DNA from: Rosa chinensis
Taxonomy: Eukaryota > Streptophyta > Magnoliopsida > Rosales > Rosaceae
DNA: 64,000 nucleotides
Assembly (NCBI RefSeq): GCF_002994745.2
Contig: NC_037091.1
Location: forward strand, 38,438,112-38,502,111
Reading direction: 5' to 3'
The position numbers and the translations under genes were made by a program. The notes beneath the pieces are model-generated. The model had not been told where the DNA came from. It searched no databases and worked only from the letters and a program-made list of their open reading frames with translations. Shown piece by piece: positions 11,217 through 23,124 of the stretch. Positions within the stretch are counted from its first letter, which is position 1, and each line of letters opens with the position of its first letter.

Positions 11217-11497
11217 TTATTATTAAGAGAAGAGGCTTTGTTTGCCAAAATCTAAAATTTCAATAGAATTGACCCTAGAAGATTAATCAACTTTGAAAAT
11301 TAATTAAATCACAAGGATAATTAAGACATTTACAAAATGTATTTTTATTTTAAAAAAATAATATAAAAAAAGTACACACAATCCACTTTTCTCTGTCCCA
11401 TTTTTTTTTCTCTGCAATAACCAACTCTTTTCTTTTTTATTTTCTGAAAAAATAAATAATAACTTGCACATGCAGAGCATGTGTGGAGAAATACTAG
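11217..11497 (+). mobile_element. Short non-autonomous Helitron, copy 2 in tandem
   Basis: It follows copy 1 with no spacer and repeats nearly the same sequence, including the ACCAACTCTTTTC stretch, the hairpin near 11467-11483 and a CTAG end at 11494-11497. It lacks the first few bases of the 5' end (starts at TTATTATTAAGAG), so it looks like a read-through or tandem rolling-circle product. A T follows the end, as expected for insertion between A and T. Confidence 0.82.
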
Positions 11498-13450
11498 TTT
11501 CAATTAAAAAAAAATTATTAAAAATTTCAGAAATTTAAAAAAAAAGAAGAAAAATCTAATAAATTTAGAAATTATTTTTAAAAGATTAGAAATATATTTT
11601 TAAATTTTTTGACAAATATATCCTCAATTTTAATGGTTTTTAACAGAAAATTTAATGATAGTGAGTTAAGTATAAGATAATGTTAAATGTGAATGAGTTA
11701 AGTGATATTTTTGAAAGGTCAATGGGTTATGTTTCAAACAGGTTAAAACTCAGTGATTATTAATGATTTTTTGCCTTATTTTTATTAAACTTTAAATAGA
11801 TTCGGGTTAGAGATAAAAGAAGCACCGATTCTGGCAAAGACCCGGTAAAATCATAGTCAAGAGATAATAAATAAATAAATTATGCATATTTCTACTAGCC
11901 TTTTAACATGTGTCATGAGCGCCACACGCTTGTCAATTTGCTTTTTAAATTTGTTTCGATGATTTTTAATTTTTCTTTTTTGCTAAAAAAATTTTGTTTT
12001 GTACAAATGAAAAAAAAAAATGAAATTATTCAGTTATTAGCAGTAAAAAAACTGTTTTTCTTGATGTACTTAAACGTCCTTGAAATATAAAACTGTTTTC
12101 ATATAGATAAAAGACAATTATGCGCTTTCAAAAATTTAACCATGTTAAGGAGAATTAGCTTAATAATAAGATTATAATTAATTAATTATTTAATTAATTA
12201 AAAATATATAGTTATTGTTATACAACACCTAGTGGAGTGCCGGCCTGTTCAGTAAACTAATGACTATACGAGATAAAAGAAGTGGACTATATATAATGCT
12301 CTAGACATCAATTCCTAAAGACCTTTTGGTGTTCTCTTATTATTTACTACATAAGAATTATACTATTTATGAAATATCATGAATATACCTCAACCTTCAC
12401 TGTCTAAGAGATTGAGGCTCACCATTTCACATATCAATTGAATCATTTATAACCTAACTCAACACAAATCAACTTCTTGCTCTCTACACTTCTCTCTCTT
12501 TCTTCAAATTTTTTTTTTTTTTTTGTCTTCGTAATTGAGCTAATAGGCGACTTATAACAGTCATGATATACTATTTCATTTCATAATGTACATGTCTATG
12601 TAATCTAAGTCTTATAGCCTACAGCTAGGATTAAATGTTGCAATTATACCCTCAAAATGACAATAAACTTTGTATTGGTTTTGTTTTCAATCTTTATTTT
12701 TAATTGAAAAAAAAAATCCAAAAAATGGTAGAGTATCGGTTATCATTACATGTATTTTAGTGTAGTGTCCTTAGAAATGTCAGAAAGTCAAAGCCATACA
12801 ATTGATACGCTCGTGACAAAAACAATTCAAAGACGTGTCGAGGGTGTCAGCAGAGAGTGCCGAATAAATGACACACCACCAATTTGAAATATTAATTATT
12901 GCTTCAAATGTCAGCACAAACTATAACGTATCTCGTTTATAAGTGGTACTCCAAGAGAAAGAGAAAATGATTACGGAATTCAGAGCTAGTGTAGGTCTTA
13001 ACAAAAGACAAGTGACCAATTGTTTATCTCTTAAAAAGCCGATAATATAGTGGCCAATCACTAGGTGAAATTAGTACGTTATATATAAAATATGAAAACA
13101 ACAATAATCATTGACGCTGTGTGAAATGTTAATTTGCTGGGACGGATTTATCTAAGTCTATACTGCATACTACACCATTAAAAAATTGGATATAGATTTA
13201 ACTACTCTAAAATCAAAATCAATACGAGACTCATTGGCGATGCACCCTATGACTTTGGGTTAGTTAAGTGCGGACGGTTTCAATTAGAATATTAGATCAT
13301 AGGAATTACCAACGAAAACAAAGAAATAGACGAACTTGCCTAGATGCTGCCTCACCTTTAATTAATTGGCATTGACATGAAGCCTTAAACATAAATATAA
13401 CAAGAGGTCGATTCACAGAAAGCCTGTATTAGTTATCTAATTTCAACAAT
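11498..13450. other. Intergenic region and probable TNL promoter
   Basis: Very AT-rich sequence with no supported exon. The part nearest the TNL gene holds possible TATA-like stretches (near 12283-12293 and 13080-13090). It also has TGAC cores of W-box type, for example GTCA at 12787-12790 and TTGAC near 13109 and 13372, which WRKY factors would bind. These short motifs are common by chance and no start site can be placed. Confidence 0.4.
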
Positions 13451-16400
13451 ATGCTCTCAATGACAGATATTGAAGCAGCTTCCATGTCCTCCTCTTCTTC
13501 CAACCATCCATGGAAATACCATGTCTTTCTGAGTTTTAGAGGGGAGGATACCCGTAATAATTTCACAGGCCATTTGTGCAGTGCTTTGCGTCAGAAGGGA
13601 ATTAACACCTTCATGGATGATGAGCTTGAAAGAGGAGAAGATATATCCACATCACTTCTCCAAACAATTGAAGAGTCGAGGATCTCAATCATTGTGTTCT
13701 CTAAAAACTATGCATCCTCTAAGTGGTGTTTGGATGAACTTGTCAAGATCCTCGAATGCAAGAAATTAAATCAACAAGACGTTCGACCAGTTTTCTACAG
13801 AGTCAATCCCTCGGATATACGAAATCACAGAGGTAGCTTTGGGGAGGCACTTGCTAATCATGAACGCAATGTCAAGGATAACATGGAGAAGGTCCAGATA
13901 TGGAAGGTAGCTCTTAAAGAAGCGGCAAATTTGTTAGGGTGGCCTCTTTTAAATGAGTATATTTCTAACCCCTACTATATTAATGCTTCAAGTTATAGGG
14001 GCACACTTATTTTCTCTATTCACACAGCCCCTCTACTTTTCTATTACTTTAGTTTAATTTTTTTACAAATTACCCTAACTACCCTCCCTTCCAACTACGT
14101 TTCTTTTTTCTATCTGGCAAGTCAATCATCCCAGCCTTATTTCCCTGTCTCCTTCTGTGAGCTCTGTCTTCAAAACTCTTTTTCCCTCTCTTCTTTTCCA
14201 TTGAAACTTCTCTAGCATAATCATTCCATCTGTCTAAAATTACTGCTAACTGAAATTATTTAGTGTATTTGTTAAATACAATTTTAATACAAATGTTTAG
14301 ATTTCCTTCGGTTTGGTAGTTTTATGGGTCTGTTAGTTTTGGGTTTTAACTTAGAATTGATATCACTGCTTGAAAGTTTTCATCATATTTATATCTATAT
14401 GTGTTTCATTAGTAAGAAATTAGGTATTTTTTTGCTTCTAACTCTAAATGGGTCTCTGCATTTTGAAGGATCCCCTTTTGGTTGGATGGTGACTTTTTTT
14501 TTCGTAGTTTTTGATAGAAAAGAAAAGAGGAAAAAGGAATTTTGAAAATAGAGCTCACAAAAGAAGGTGTACAAATAAGACTAGAGATGATTGACTTGCC
14601 AAATAGATAAAAAAAAACTTTTAAAAAAAAGAATTGCAAAGAAGGGTAATTTGGAAGAAAAATTAAATTAAAGTAATAAAAAGTAGGAGGCATCTGTGAA
14701 TAGAAAAAAGGAGTGTGTCAATAACATCACCCAAGTTATATAATGATACTATTTCTTTATAGACAAAAACAAAAAAAATCATCTAGTAATAATTATCATT
14801 TGGTCTTATTACAATCAAAATTTTCATTTGAGAGAGATGAATACTCTCATTTGTCAGTTTGTTACAAGGTCAGAAAGTTTTACAGTACATCAATGTGTTA
14901 TTATATCAAATAAATTATAAGTTGATACAGAGATAGACTAATTCGATATAAACATAGAGTAATTTTAAACTACTCTACCAATGCATGCATAGAGTTAGTC
15001 TATCTATAAATTAAACTAATTTATTTAATGTAATAGTACATTAATGTACCATAGACGAACATTTATTACAAACCTTACAGACGACAAAATAAATAAGTAG
15101 GGCTCAAAAACCCACTAATGCCTCGCTATCTACAACGAAGTTTTGGCCCATTTGATTAGTGAAGGAGGTAAGATAGAGCATGTAAATTGTAACTTTTGGT
15201 ACGTAAGTATGAAGCTATGAGCTATCAGGTGTCCGGCTGTCCGCCCAATAGACAAGAGACCAAAAAAAAAAAAACCACAAAGAAAGAGGTAGCCAATTGT
15301 TGACTTCATGGTCTTATTCTAGGAGATCACTGTTATAATGAGGTAACCTATTTAGCTCGTTCGCAATGATGATGAAGGTGGTTGACATGTATTGCTTATG
15401 ATATTCATATTTACAGTCATAGTATCATTCGAGTTTTTTCACATCATCCAGTAGCGATGACCTAAACTATTCTTTGGGTTCCACCGCACCCTTAAAAAGG
15501 AAAATTGCTTTGTGTCATCCTCTCATCCTAATTCACTTTCCAGAAGATATTTAATTTTTTTTTTTTTTTTGCTAAGGTTTTTCCTTTTTTTTTTTTCTTT
15601 GACACATGAAAATGCCAGTTTGGCGATTTGATCAAATGTCTTCTCTGATTTGAACGTCAGGCACTCTGAATCTAAATGCATACATGACATCGTGGAAGAG
15701 ATTTCAGAGCAAGTTATAACGCATACATATTTGAATGTGGCAAAGTACCCGGTTGGGATAAAGCCTCGTGTGCAAGATATAAATAAGTTGTTGCGCGTTC
15801 GAGGAAGAGATGTTTGTATGGTAGGGATATGGGGAACCGGTGGAATAGGTAAGACAACGATTGCCAAAGCCGTCTATAATTCAATTGCCCACAAATTTGA
15901 GGGAAGATGTTTTCTGGAAAGTGTTAGAGAAAATTCAATGTGCTGTGGAGGCTTGGTCAAACAACAAGAGACCCTTCTTTTTGAGATTCTAGGGAGAAAA
16001 AAATTGAAGGTGACCAACGCTGCTATAGGCATCACTACCATAAAGGAAAGGTTGCGCTATAAAAGTGTTCTTCTAGTTCTTGATGATGTGAATAACCTGA
16101 ATCAGTTAAACAACTTAGCTGGGGGACTCGATTGGTTTGGTAAGGGTAGTCGAATTATCATAACCACAAGGGATAAAAGATTGCTGGTTGCTCATGACAT
16201 TGACTTAATGTACAACGTCAAAAAATTAGATTATCATGAAGCTGTTGAGCTCTTCAGTTGGAGTGCCTTTAAAAGAAAAGGACCTTTAGAGGTTTATGCG
16301 GAACTCACAGAACGTGCTATAGGCTATGCCCAAGGCCTTCCCCTAGCTTTGAGAGTTCTAGGTTCTTATTTATATGGTGGAAATCTAGATACATGGAAAG

Positions 16401-18369
16401 CGACATTAGATGGTTTCAAAAGCCCAGAAATTCAACAAATTCTCAAAGTTAGTTATGATGCATTGGTTGATTCTGCAAAGGAAGTGTTCCTAGATATTGC
16501 ATGTTTCTTTAACGGTAGAAAGAAGAAACACGTGATAAAAATGCTAGAAGGTTGTGGCCTCAACCCTGACCATGGTGTTAATGTGCTCATTGAAATGGCC
16601 CTCATTAATATTAATGAATTCGGTGTTATCCGTATGCATGACTTGGTAGAAGAAATGGGTAAAGACATAATTCACCAAGAGTCGCCCAATGATCCTGGGA
16701 AACGTAGCAGATTGTGGTTTCATGATGATGTTTATGATGTTCTGACAGAAAATACAGTAAGTTCAAATTCTAATTTATCTCATGCGAAACTAATTATTTT
16801 TAAGTTTGAGATCATAACAAAAAAAAGAATATGCTTGTATTTCATATGATAAAGAGTTTGAGTAGTTACTACTTAATACTATTACCTTTTCATGCCAGGG
16901 AACAGCTAAGATTACAGGCATCAAGGTGGAGCTGCCAGAAGATTCAGATGTGATATGCTTAAGTGGTACCACTTTCTTGAAGATGCGAAATCTTAGACTG
17001 TTTATACACCGAGCTGGATGCTTTTCTGGAGCTCTTGATTATCTGCCCAGTAGCCTGAGGGTTGTAGATTGGCCTAACTGTCCCTTCCAATCTTTGCCAT
17101 CTAATTTTAATCCAAGGAAACTTGCTGTACTCAAGATGCCTAAAAGTCGCATCACAGGAGTGATGGAGGGATTCAAGGTATGCCAGACGTACAATACAGA
17201 TTTTTTTTTTTCCTCACTCCATTCTCTCAATTTTTCACTACATTCTCTCAATCCTTTTCTGTTTGTCTTGCAGAATCTGAGAAACCTGACATCCATAAAT
17301 TTAAGTTCTTGTCGACATCTAACAAAAGTGGCCGACTTATCCGAAATCCCGAACTTACAGATTTTTGACCTATCTCGCAGTAGCAATTTAGTTGAAATAC
17401 ATCCTTCTGTAGGATTTCTTGATAAACTTTCAAAATTCAATCTTCTTTGTTGCTATAGCCTCATAATTTTTCCAACAAGAGTTAGCTGGAAATCCATGAG
17501 AGAGCTTCAGCTTCAACAATGCAGAAGCCTTGAGAATTTCGTAGAAATTGTGGACAAAATGGATTGTCTTTGGAGATTGAATTTAAGTTGGACTGGCATT
17601 AAACAACTGCCTTCATGGATTGGATATCTCACTTCCTTGAGAGAATTGGTATTGTCTTCAACTCCCATTGAAGAATTGCCTTCATTCATTGGAAATCTCG
17701 TTGAGCTTGAGTACTTGCATTTGGGTACATGTATAAACCTCAGAAATCTGCCGCAGAGTATTTACAAGTTGCGATCTCTATTGTATCTTAGTCTCTCTGG
17801 GTGCCCAAATCTTGTTGTATTTCCAACAAAGGCGAGGTTTGAAGTTCCATTAATTGAAGAATCACTTCCTGTGATGCGTCCAGCTAATTCAAACATCTCA
17901 CGTGACAACCATGGTTCACTACAACTGTTTCCCCGGGTAACAAACCTACAATTTGAAGGATGCAATTTACTATCAGTCTATGAGTTCCTGGCTAGTCTTG
18001 ATTGCTTGTACCACTTGCACAGACTCAATCTATCAGGAAGCAATCTTGTTAGTCTTCCTGTATGCATTAGCAAATTTATCTGGTTACGTAATCTTAATCT
18101 GAATGGTTGCAAGAGTCTTCGAGAAATCTTGGAACTTCCTCCATATATAGAAGATATAGACGTTGGCGGTTGCGTGTCACTGGAAAAATTTCCAACAGTG
18201 TCCAGGATGTTGGAATTCAATGACCTTCGATGCCTTAATTCGATGGACTTGTCTTATTGTCATAGGTTACTGATTGATAATAAGGGCTTTGACGTTGTGT
18301 CAAACATGGCAGATGCAGTACAACTGAATGAGGTCGTGTCAAAGATGGCAAAGGCATTAGTACTGAAAA

Positions 18370-18409
<40 letters not shown>

Positions 18410-19300
18410 GTGTGTGTAACCAATCGTTAATTCCGTGTATGACTAAACAAATTAAATAATACGTACGTCCATATCTATGTACAGGTATTTAAGGAATCTG
18501 AGTTTGAAGCTATACTTCCAGGAAGTGAAATTCCGAAGTGGTTCGACTGCCGTAAAGACGAAGACTGTGTTCTTATGCCTGATTGCACTAGTGAACTTTG
18601 GATAGAAATCCCTAGGAGTTTGAAATGGAAGGAAACAGGGTTTGTTGTTTGTGCTGTTTTTGAAGGTTATTCTGTTGAACTTAATTTTAGTCTCGACATT
18701 ACAATCAATGAAGTTTACATGACTGTCCGTGAAGAAGACATCAATGAATCATCAGTCCCAACGATGTGTTACTTTCTAACAACAGTAACAGAGCCATCAG
18801 CTCATGTGTGGCTGAAATATATTCCATTGAAGGTCGACATCAAGCAAGAGGTAGATAGAAAGAGTGATCCATGGATGCCTTATTTGTGTCGACTTAAGTT
18901 TTCCTACCTACCCGGTGATGCTTTTCTCTTTAAAAGCTGTGGAGTCCACCTGGTTAATGTGCCTTGTGACGATGACGTCGACGACGGCTATGATTATGAT
19001 GACAACGACGATGATGACGACGAGGACGAGGTTTTGGGTGATGAAGATGATGTAAGCAGTGACGACTCGTCAGAAAAGATATATAGGAAGAGACATGTTA
19101 GCATGTCTGAGTTGGGCTTCAGTAGTGATTTTGACAAAGCAGAATCTGCCACTTTATCTACGTCATCATCATCAGGAGGCATTGGTGCCAAGCGAGGTGT
19201 TGAACACAGTGATCATGATGGGGAACCTGGTCCAACAAAAAGATTTAAACAAATCACCCACGGAGCTGAACCTAAAACCAGTGGAAGCGCTCTAGACTGA
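13451..19300 (+). CDS. TIR-NB-LRR (TNL) immune receptor, apparently intact
   Basis: An intracellular receptor of the plant effector-triggered immunity class. Five exons join in frame: 13451-13956, 15661-16756, 16899-17177, 17274-18371 and 18485-19300, giving 1264 aa. TIR domain, residues about 22-165: YHVFLSFRGEDTR, with the likely NADase glutamate at E96 in WCLDEL. NB-ARC, about 195-505: P-loop GTGGIGKTT (227-235), kinase-2 LVLDD (307-311), RNBS-D FLDIACFF, GLPL (394-397), MHD (494-496). Leucine-rich repeats follow, about 600-990, then a C-JID/post-LRR domain starting at ILPGSEIPKWF (about 1003). The C-terminus adds an acidic run (1154-1190) and a bipartite NLS-like KR...TKRFK pair. TIR oligomers of this family hydrolyse NAD and signal through EDS1. 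All key motifs are present. The start could instead be Met4 or Met12; Met12 gives the usual MSSSS- start. Confidence 0.92.
13998..14731. mobile_element. Mutator-like MITE in intron 1 of the TNL gene
   Basis: A 9-bp direct repeat CAAGTTATA (13989-13997 and 14732-14740) flanks a 734-bp non-coding element. Its ends are long imperfect inverted repeats of about 75 bp: the left end reads CACACTTATTTTCTCTATTC and the right end is its near-complement, with a roughly 10-bp indel close to the tip. The 9-bp duplication and long inverted repeats fit a Mutator-like non-autonomous element. It lies wholly inside the 1704-bp intron 13957-15660, and the TIR exon frame runs briefly into it only if the intron is retained. 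Confidence 0.85.
18373..18405 (+). repeat. (CT)n microsatellite at the splice donor of TNL intron 4
   Basis: The intron (18372-18484) starts GTCTCTCT, so the repeat runs directly from the donor site, followed by a short TG-rich tract. The pyrimidine-rich donor context is poor compared with GTAAGT. Retention of the intron would end the protein after a few Ser-Leu repeats at a stop near 18418. Confidence 0.8.
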
Positions 19301-19834
19301 TGGATAAGTTGATTTTCAGGTAAGAATTCACCATTTCTTGCTCTTATCCAATAATCGAAAACGGTTAATTTTGCTACTAGTTATTAATGTATATCGTTTG
19401 TTCTTTTTAGCACTCTCAAAGAAGCCTTTCATCTGCCGAAGTCTTGAAGGAGGCCCTTGATGGATGAGGCAGATCAGATACTAGTTGTGCTGTCATCTGA
19501 TGGTCAACTACTCTCTCCATCGGCTAATGTTTGCTTGCTTGTTCTTTCCTAGAACTAGGAGATGGTCTGGTTTTGTTGTTCTGCATGCTGTTTGTTTGGT
19601 GTGCTTAACACTTCTGTCCTGCACTATGGACCACTGCAATGAAGAATTACTGCAATGTGGATTCAGAAATGGAATCTAGTAATGTGGTGATTACTTTGGC
19701 TTCATGAAACACCATTTTATGAAAAAGAAGACAAAATTTGGCTCATATTTTTATACTCCATCTATAAGAGAGTGCTTAATATGAAAATCCTATTGACCGC
19801 TTGTTGAACTAACTAAACAGATTTTGGTTCTAAG
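19301..19834 (+). other. TNL 3' untranslated region and flank
   Basis: A further intron probably lies in the 3' UTR: donor TTTTCAG|GTAAGA at 19320 and acceptor TTCTTTTTAG ending at 19410. The rest is non-coding up to CTAAG (19830-19834), the left target duplication of copia element 2. An intron past the stop codon can make a plant transcript sensitive to nonsense-mediated decay. Confidence 0.5.
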
Positions 19835-20217
19835 AGAAAGAAATTGACAAGAGAAAGACTTTGAAAAACATAGAAGATAAAGGTAATAACTTCTTGTATA
19901 ATTGCTTGATGTGTTCATGTACAGTAGGGTGCTATTTATACAACAGTTGATGAAGACCTAGCTACTACTAGACAATAGATCACATATGCTATCTGAAGGA
20001 GTTGTCTGATGTACGATTGAAGTGCGTGGTTTGGGTGAAGTCTGGAGCTGACATATAACAACAAAGAATTGGTTTCTTGTACTATAGATACAGTGCACGA
20101 GTTGTCTCCTCTTGTGGGAAGAATTCTAGATAGTTCCTTTGGGTAGATTGCCTATGTGCATCCTCATTGCTGAGGCTACTGTGTTGATCATCTTGCTGTG
20201 AGATTATAGTGTTATTA
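19835..20217 (-). repeat. 3' LTR of copia element 2
   Basis: It matches 24691-25077 over its whole length with scattered substitutions and small indels, more than seen between the LTRs of copia element 1, so this insertion looks older. The RNase H frame of the element reads into it. Confidence 0.92.
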
Positions 20218-20848
20218 CGCCCCTGTAAGCTGATGAGCGGGATGCGCACAATCAGCTTGGAACTGAGATCAAAGAGCCGATGTTTAGGAAGACTCTTAGT
20301 GATGATATCCGCAACGTTCGCAGCTGATGAAACGTGGTGATGCTCCATTGATTTGTTAGCTAGAGGTTCTCTGATGAAGTGATAATCCACATCTACATGC
20401 TTCGTTCGATTGTGAAAAACAGGGTTTGCAGCCAATGCAATGGTAGAGACATTGGCACAGTAGAACAAGGGGGGCTGTCCAAGAAACACCTTGAGATCAC
20501 GAAAGAGAAAACACAGCAATAGAACTTCAGCGACTGACAAAGCTAGAGCCCGATACTCCGCTTCGGTGGAGGAGCGAGAAATAGAGGATTGCTTCTTAGC
20601 ACTCCATGAAATTAAGTTGTTGCCGAGAAACACACAGTAACCAGTAGTTGAGCGACGATCAATAGGGCACCCAGCCCAATCCCCATCCGAAAAAATAGTG
20701 AGAGTTGGGGGACCTTTAGTAAAGTGGAGACCTTGACAGGCGTCCCTTTGAGATACCGAAAGATGCATTTGACAGCAATAAGATGGGAGTACGAGGGTTG
20801 TACGTGCATATGCTGGCAAACCTGATTAACCACATGAGCAATGTCCAA
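20082..20848 (-). pseudogene. copia element 2 RNase H domain
   Basis: The minus-strand frame contains SDGDWAGCPIDRRSTTGY, the SSTEAEYRAL block and KHVDVDYHFIRE, the normal order for a copia RNase H. It is separated from RT by a frameshift near 20820-20850 and its end reads into the LTR. Confidence 0.85.
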
Positions 20849-20859
20849 TCGCGTCTATG

Positions 20860-21850
20860 TCAAATATTGAAGAGCACCCACCATAGATCGATAAGTAGAA
20901 GGATCAGAAAGTGGCTCACCAGAGACACTGTCAAGTTTGGAGGAACTTTCAGGAGGATCATTGGGCTTGACACCAAGAATGTTGAATTTGGAGAGCAAAT
21001 CATGTGTATATTTGGATTGACACAAGTAGTGAGAGTCATTGTACGTTGAGCTGAACTTCTAATCCCAAAAAGTAGTGCAAGGCTCCTAGGCCTTTAATTG
21101 CAAAACGTTGACTTAGTTGCTGATGAGAGATTGATAATAAGATGGACAACTTCCAGTGAGCATAATGTCATCTACGTAGACCAAAACAAATTTGGTGTGT
21201 TGATCATGCTTGACAAAGAGCGATGGGTCAGCAAGAGAAGCAGAGAAGCCCAAAGTAAGAAGACATTGATAAAGGGCTTCGTATCAGGCCTGAGGATCTT
21301 GCTTCAGCCCATAAAAGGATTTCTTCAATTGACAAACATAATTGGGCTTAGTAGAATCCACGAAGCCAAAAGGCTAGGCCATGAAGATGTCCTCTGTAAG
21401 ATGCCCATGCAAGAACGCGTTAGAGACGTCAAGTTGAGGGATGGGCCAATCATTTTGGACAGCTAATGATAAAACAACCTGAATAGTGGCAGGCTTGGCA
21501 ACCAGGCTAAATGTCTCAGAGTAGTCTAAACCAACTTGTTGTGTAAAGCCTTTGGCTACCAAACGGGCTTTATATCGATCAATGGAAGCATCAGCCCAAT
21601 ATTTGATGCGAAAAATCCACCTGCAGCCAACAATATTTTTGGAGAGATGGGGAGGGACTATTACCCATGTACCAAATCGGTGAAGAGCAGAAATCTCATC
21701 ACACATTGCAGCAACCCACTTTGGATCCTTTGAGGCTTGTAGATAAGTATTAGGTAGTTTGGAATGAGTGGTGAGGAAAGCACTAGTGAATTGGTGTTTA
21801 GTAGAAAAAGCTTTAGGCTTAAATATATTATTTTTGGATCGAGTTTGCAT
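20860..21850 (-). pseudogene. copia element 2 reverse transcriptase, fragmented
   Basis: The N-terminal part is open over 21374-21850, with CRWIFRIKYWADASIDRYKA and QLDVSNAFLHG. The rest, including YVDD (near 21168-21179), lies in other frames among stops and small deletions. No active polymerase is expected. Confidence 0.84.
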
Positions 21851-22021
21851 GTTGTGTGAGGGAGGACCATGTGGAGGACGATGCCTTGACTTCGTGGTAG
21901 GAGGAGGGTTTGGCGGTGGAGTGAGTTGTGTAGTTGGATGTGTTTGTGTGGGGGAGGGTGAAGGTGGCAGAGAGATAGATGAAGTAGGATCATTGGGAAT
22001 GGTTGGTTGAATTATATTAAA

Positions 22022-22251
22022 CTAGCAGGGCCCACCCACTATGTGTGTGGACAGAAGTTAAAGATAGTGGAAAAACCCTCCGTACAACTATCACATTTTC
22101 TGCTTAAATTTTTTTTCTTCCTATTTTACAATTTACCATATTATCCTTATTGATTAATTATACCTCATAGTTTTTTAATATATAAAGGTTAAATTGGTAA
22201 AAAAATTTCAATTTTGGTGAGCAAACTCTCTTCTCTTAATAATAGTATAGA
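22022..22251 (-). mobile_element. Short Helitron inserted in copia element 2
   Basis: On the minus strand it starts TCTATACTATTATTAAGAG, sharing its first 19 bases with the Helitron at 10936, and ends CTAG. A near-perfect 8-bp hairpin lies about 10-12 bp before the end (CCAC.CAC / GTG.GTGG). It sits exactly between an A and a T of the host sequence without a target duplication. At 230 bp it has no coding capacity. Confidence 0.87.
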
Positions 22252-22420
22252 TGTGGGCTCCAATGAAGGAGGAGGCAAAGGTAAAAGGATGGGATAGGAT
22301 GGGATTGGAAGTGGGTTAGCAAGTTGTGGGGTAGAGAGTTTGTCTTTGAATGGGAAAGTGTTTTCATCAAATGTGACATGTCAAGACACATAAACCCTTC
22401 CACTTGTGGGGTCTAAGCGC

Positions 22421-23120
22421 CTATAGCTTTTTGATAAAGACTACAACCAAGAAAACACATTTGCGGCTCTGAAAATCAAGTTTATGAGTAGCATATGGTT
22501 TTAACCAAGAAAAACACAAACACCCATATGCTCGTAAAAAATTATAATCTGGTACAGTGTTGAATAATTGTTCAAATGGGGATATGAAATTTAAGGAGGA
22601 GGAAGGCAACCAATTGATTAAATAGACCGATATTTGAACAATCTCAACCCAGTATTTGAATCGCAGTGAAGACTGCGCAAATAAATTTCGAGTTAGTTCA
22701 ATTAAATGTTGGTGTTTTCTCTCTGCCATTCCATTTTGTTCTGGGGTGTGTGGGCAGGAGAATTGTTGTGCAATGCCATTGTTAGACAAAAAAGATTGAA
22801 AACCATTGTCACACATTAAAGTTTTGATTTTTGTATCAAATTGATTTTCAACAAGCATTTTAAATTTTTGAAATGAGTGAAAAACTTTAGATTTGCAGTG
22901 TAAGTAAATAATCACATAAAGCGAGACCTGTAGTCAACAAAGATGACATAATACTTAAATCTACTAACAGAAAAAATGGAGGTAGGACCCCAAACATCAG
23001 AATGGATGATCTGCAAATGTGCAGTTGTAGTACAAGATGATTTCACAAAAGGAAGCTTGTTGCGCCTGCCTAATTGACAATCTGAACAGAAAAGTGGAGG
23101 ACTACTAGAACCTAAAACAT
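22421..23120 (-). pseudogene. copia element 2 integrase core, broken
   Basis: The minus-strand frame 22421-22915 carries the C-terminal half of the catalytic core, including the CPHTPEQNGMAERKH block and the YLINWLPS region. The N-terminal part (HSDVWGP near 23000) lies in the segment up to 23120 and is separated by stops and a frame change. It would be catalytically dead. Confidence 0.83.
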
Positions 23121-23124
23121 TTAA

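Noticed and set aside
13957..14215. Continuation of the TIR exon frame past the splice donor
   Set aside because: It reads into the intron and the MITE; the residues match no family, and splicing at GAGTAT/15661 restores the conserved TNL sequence.
19485..19679. Small protein after the TNL gene
   Set aside because: It lies in the likely 3' UTR, with no conserved features.
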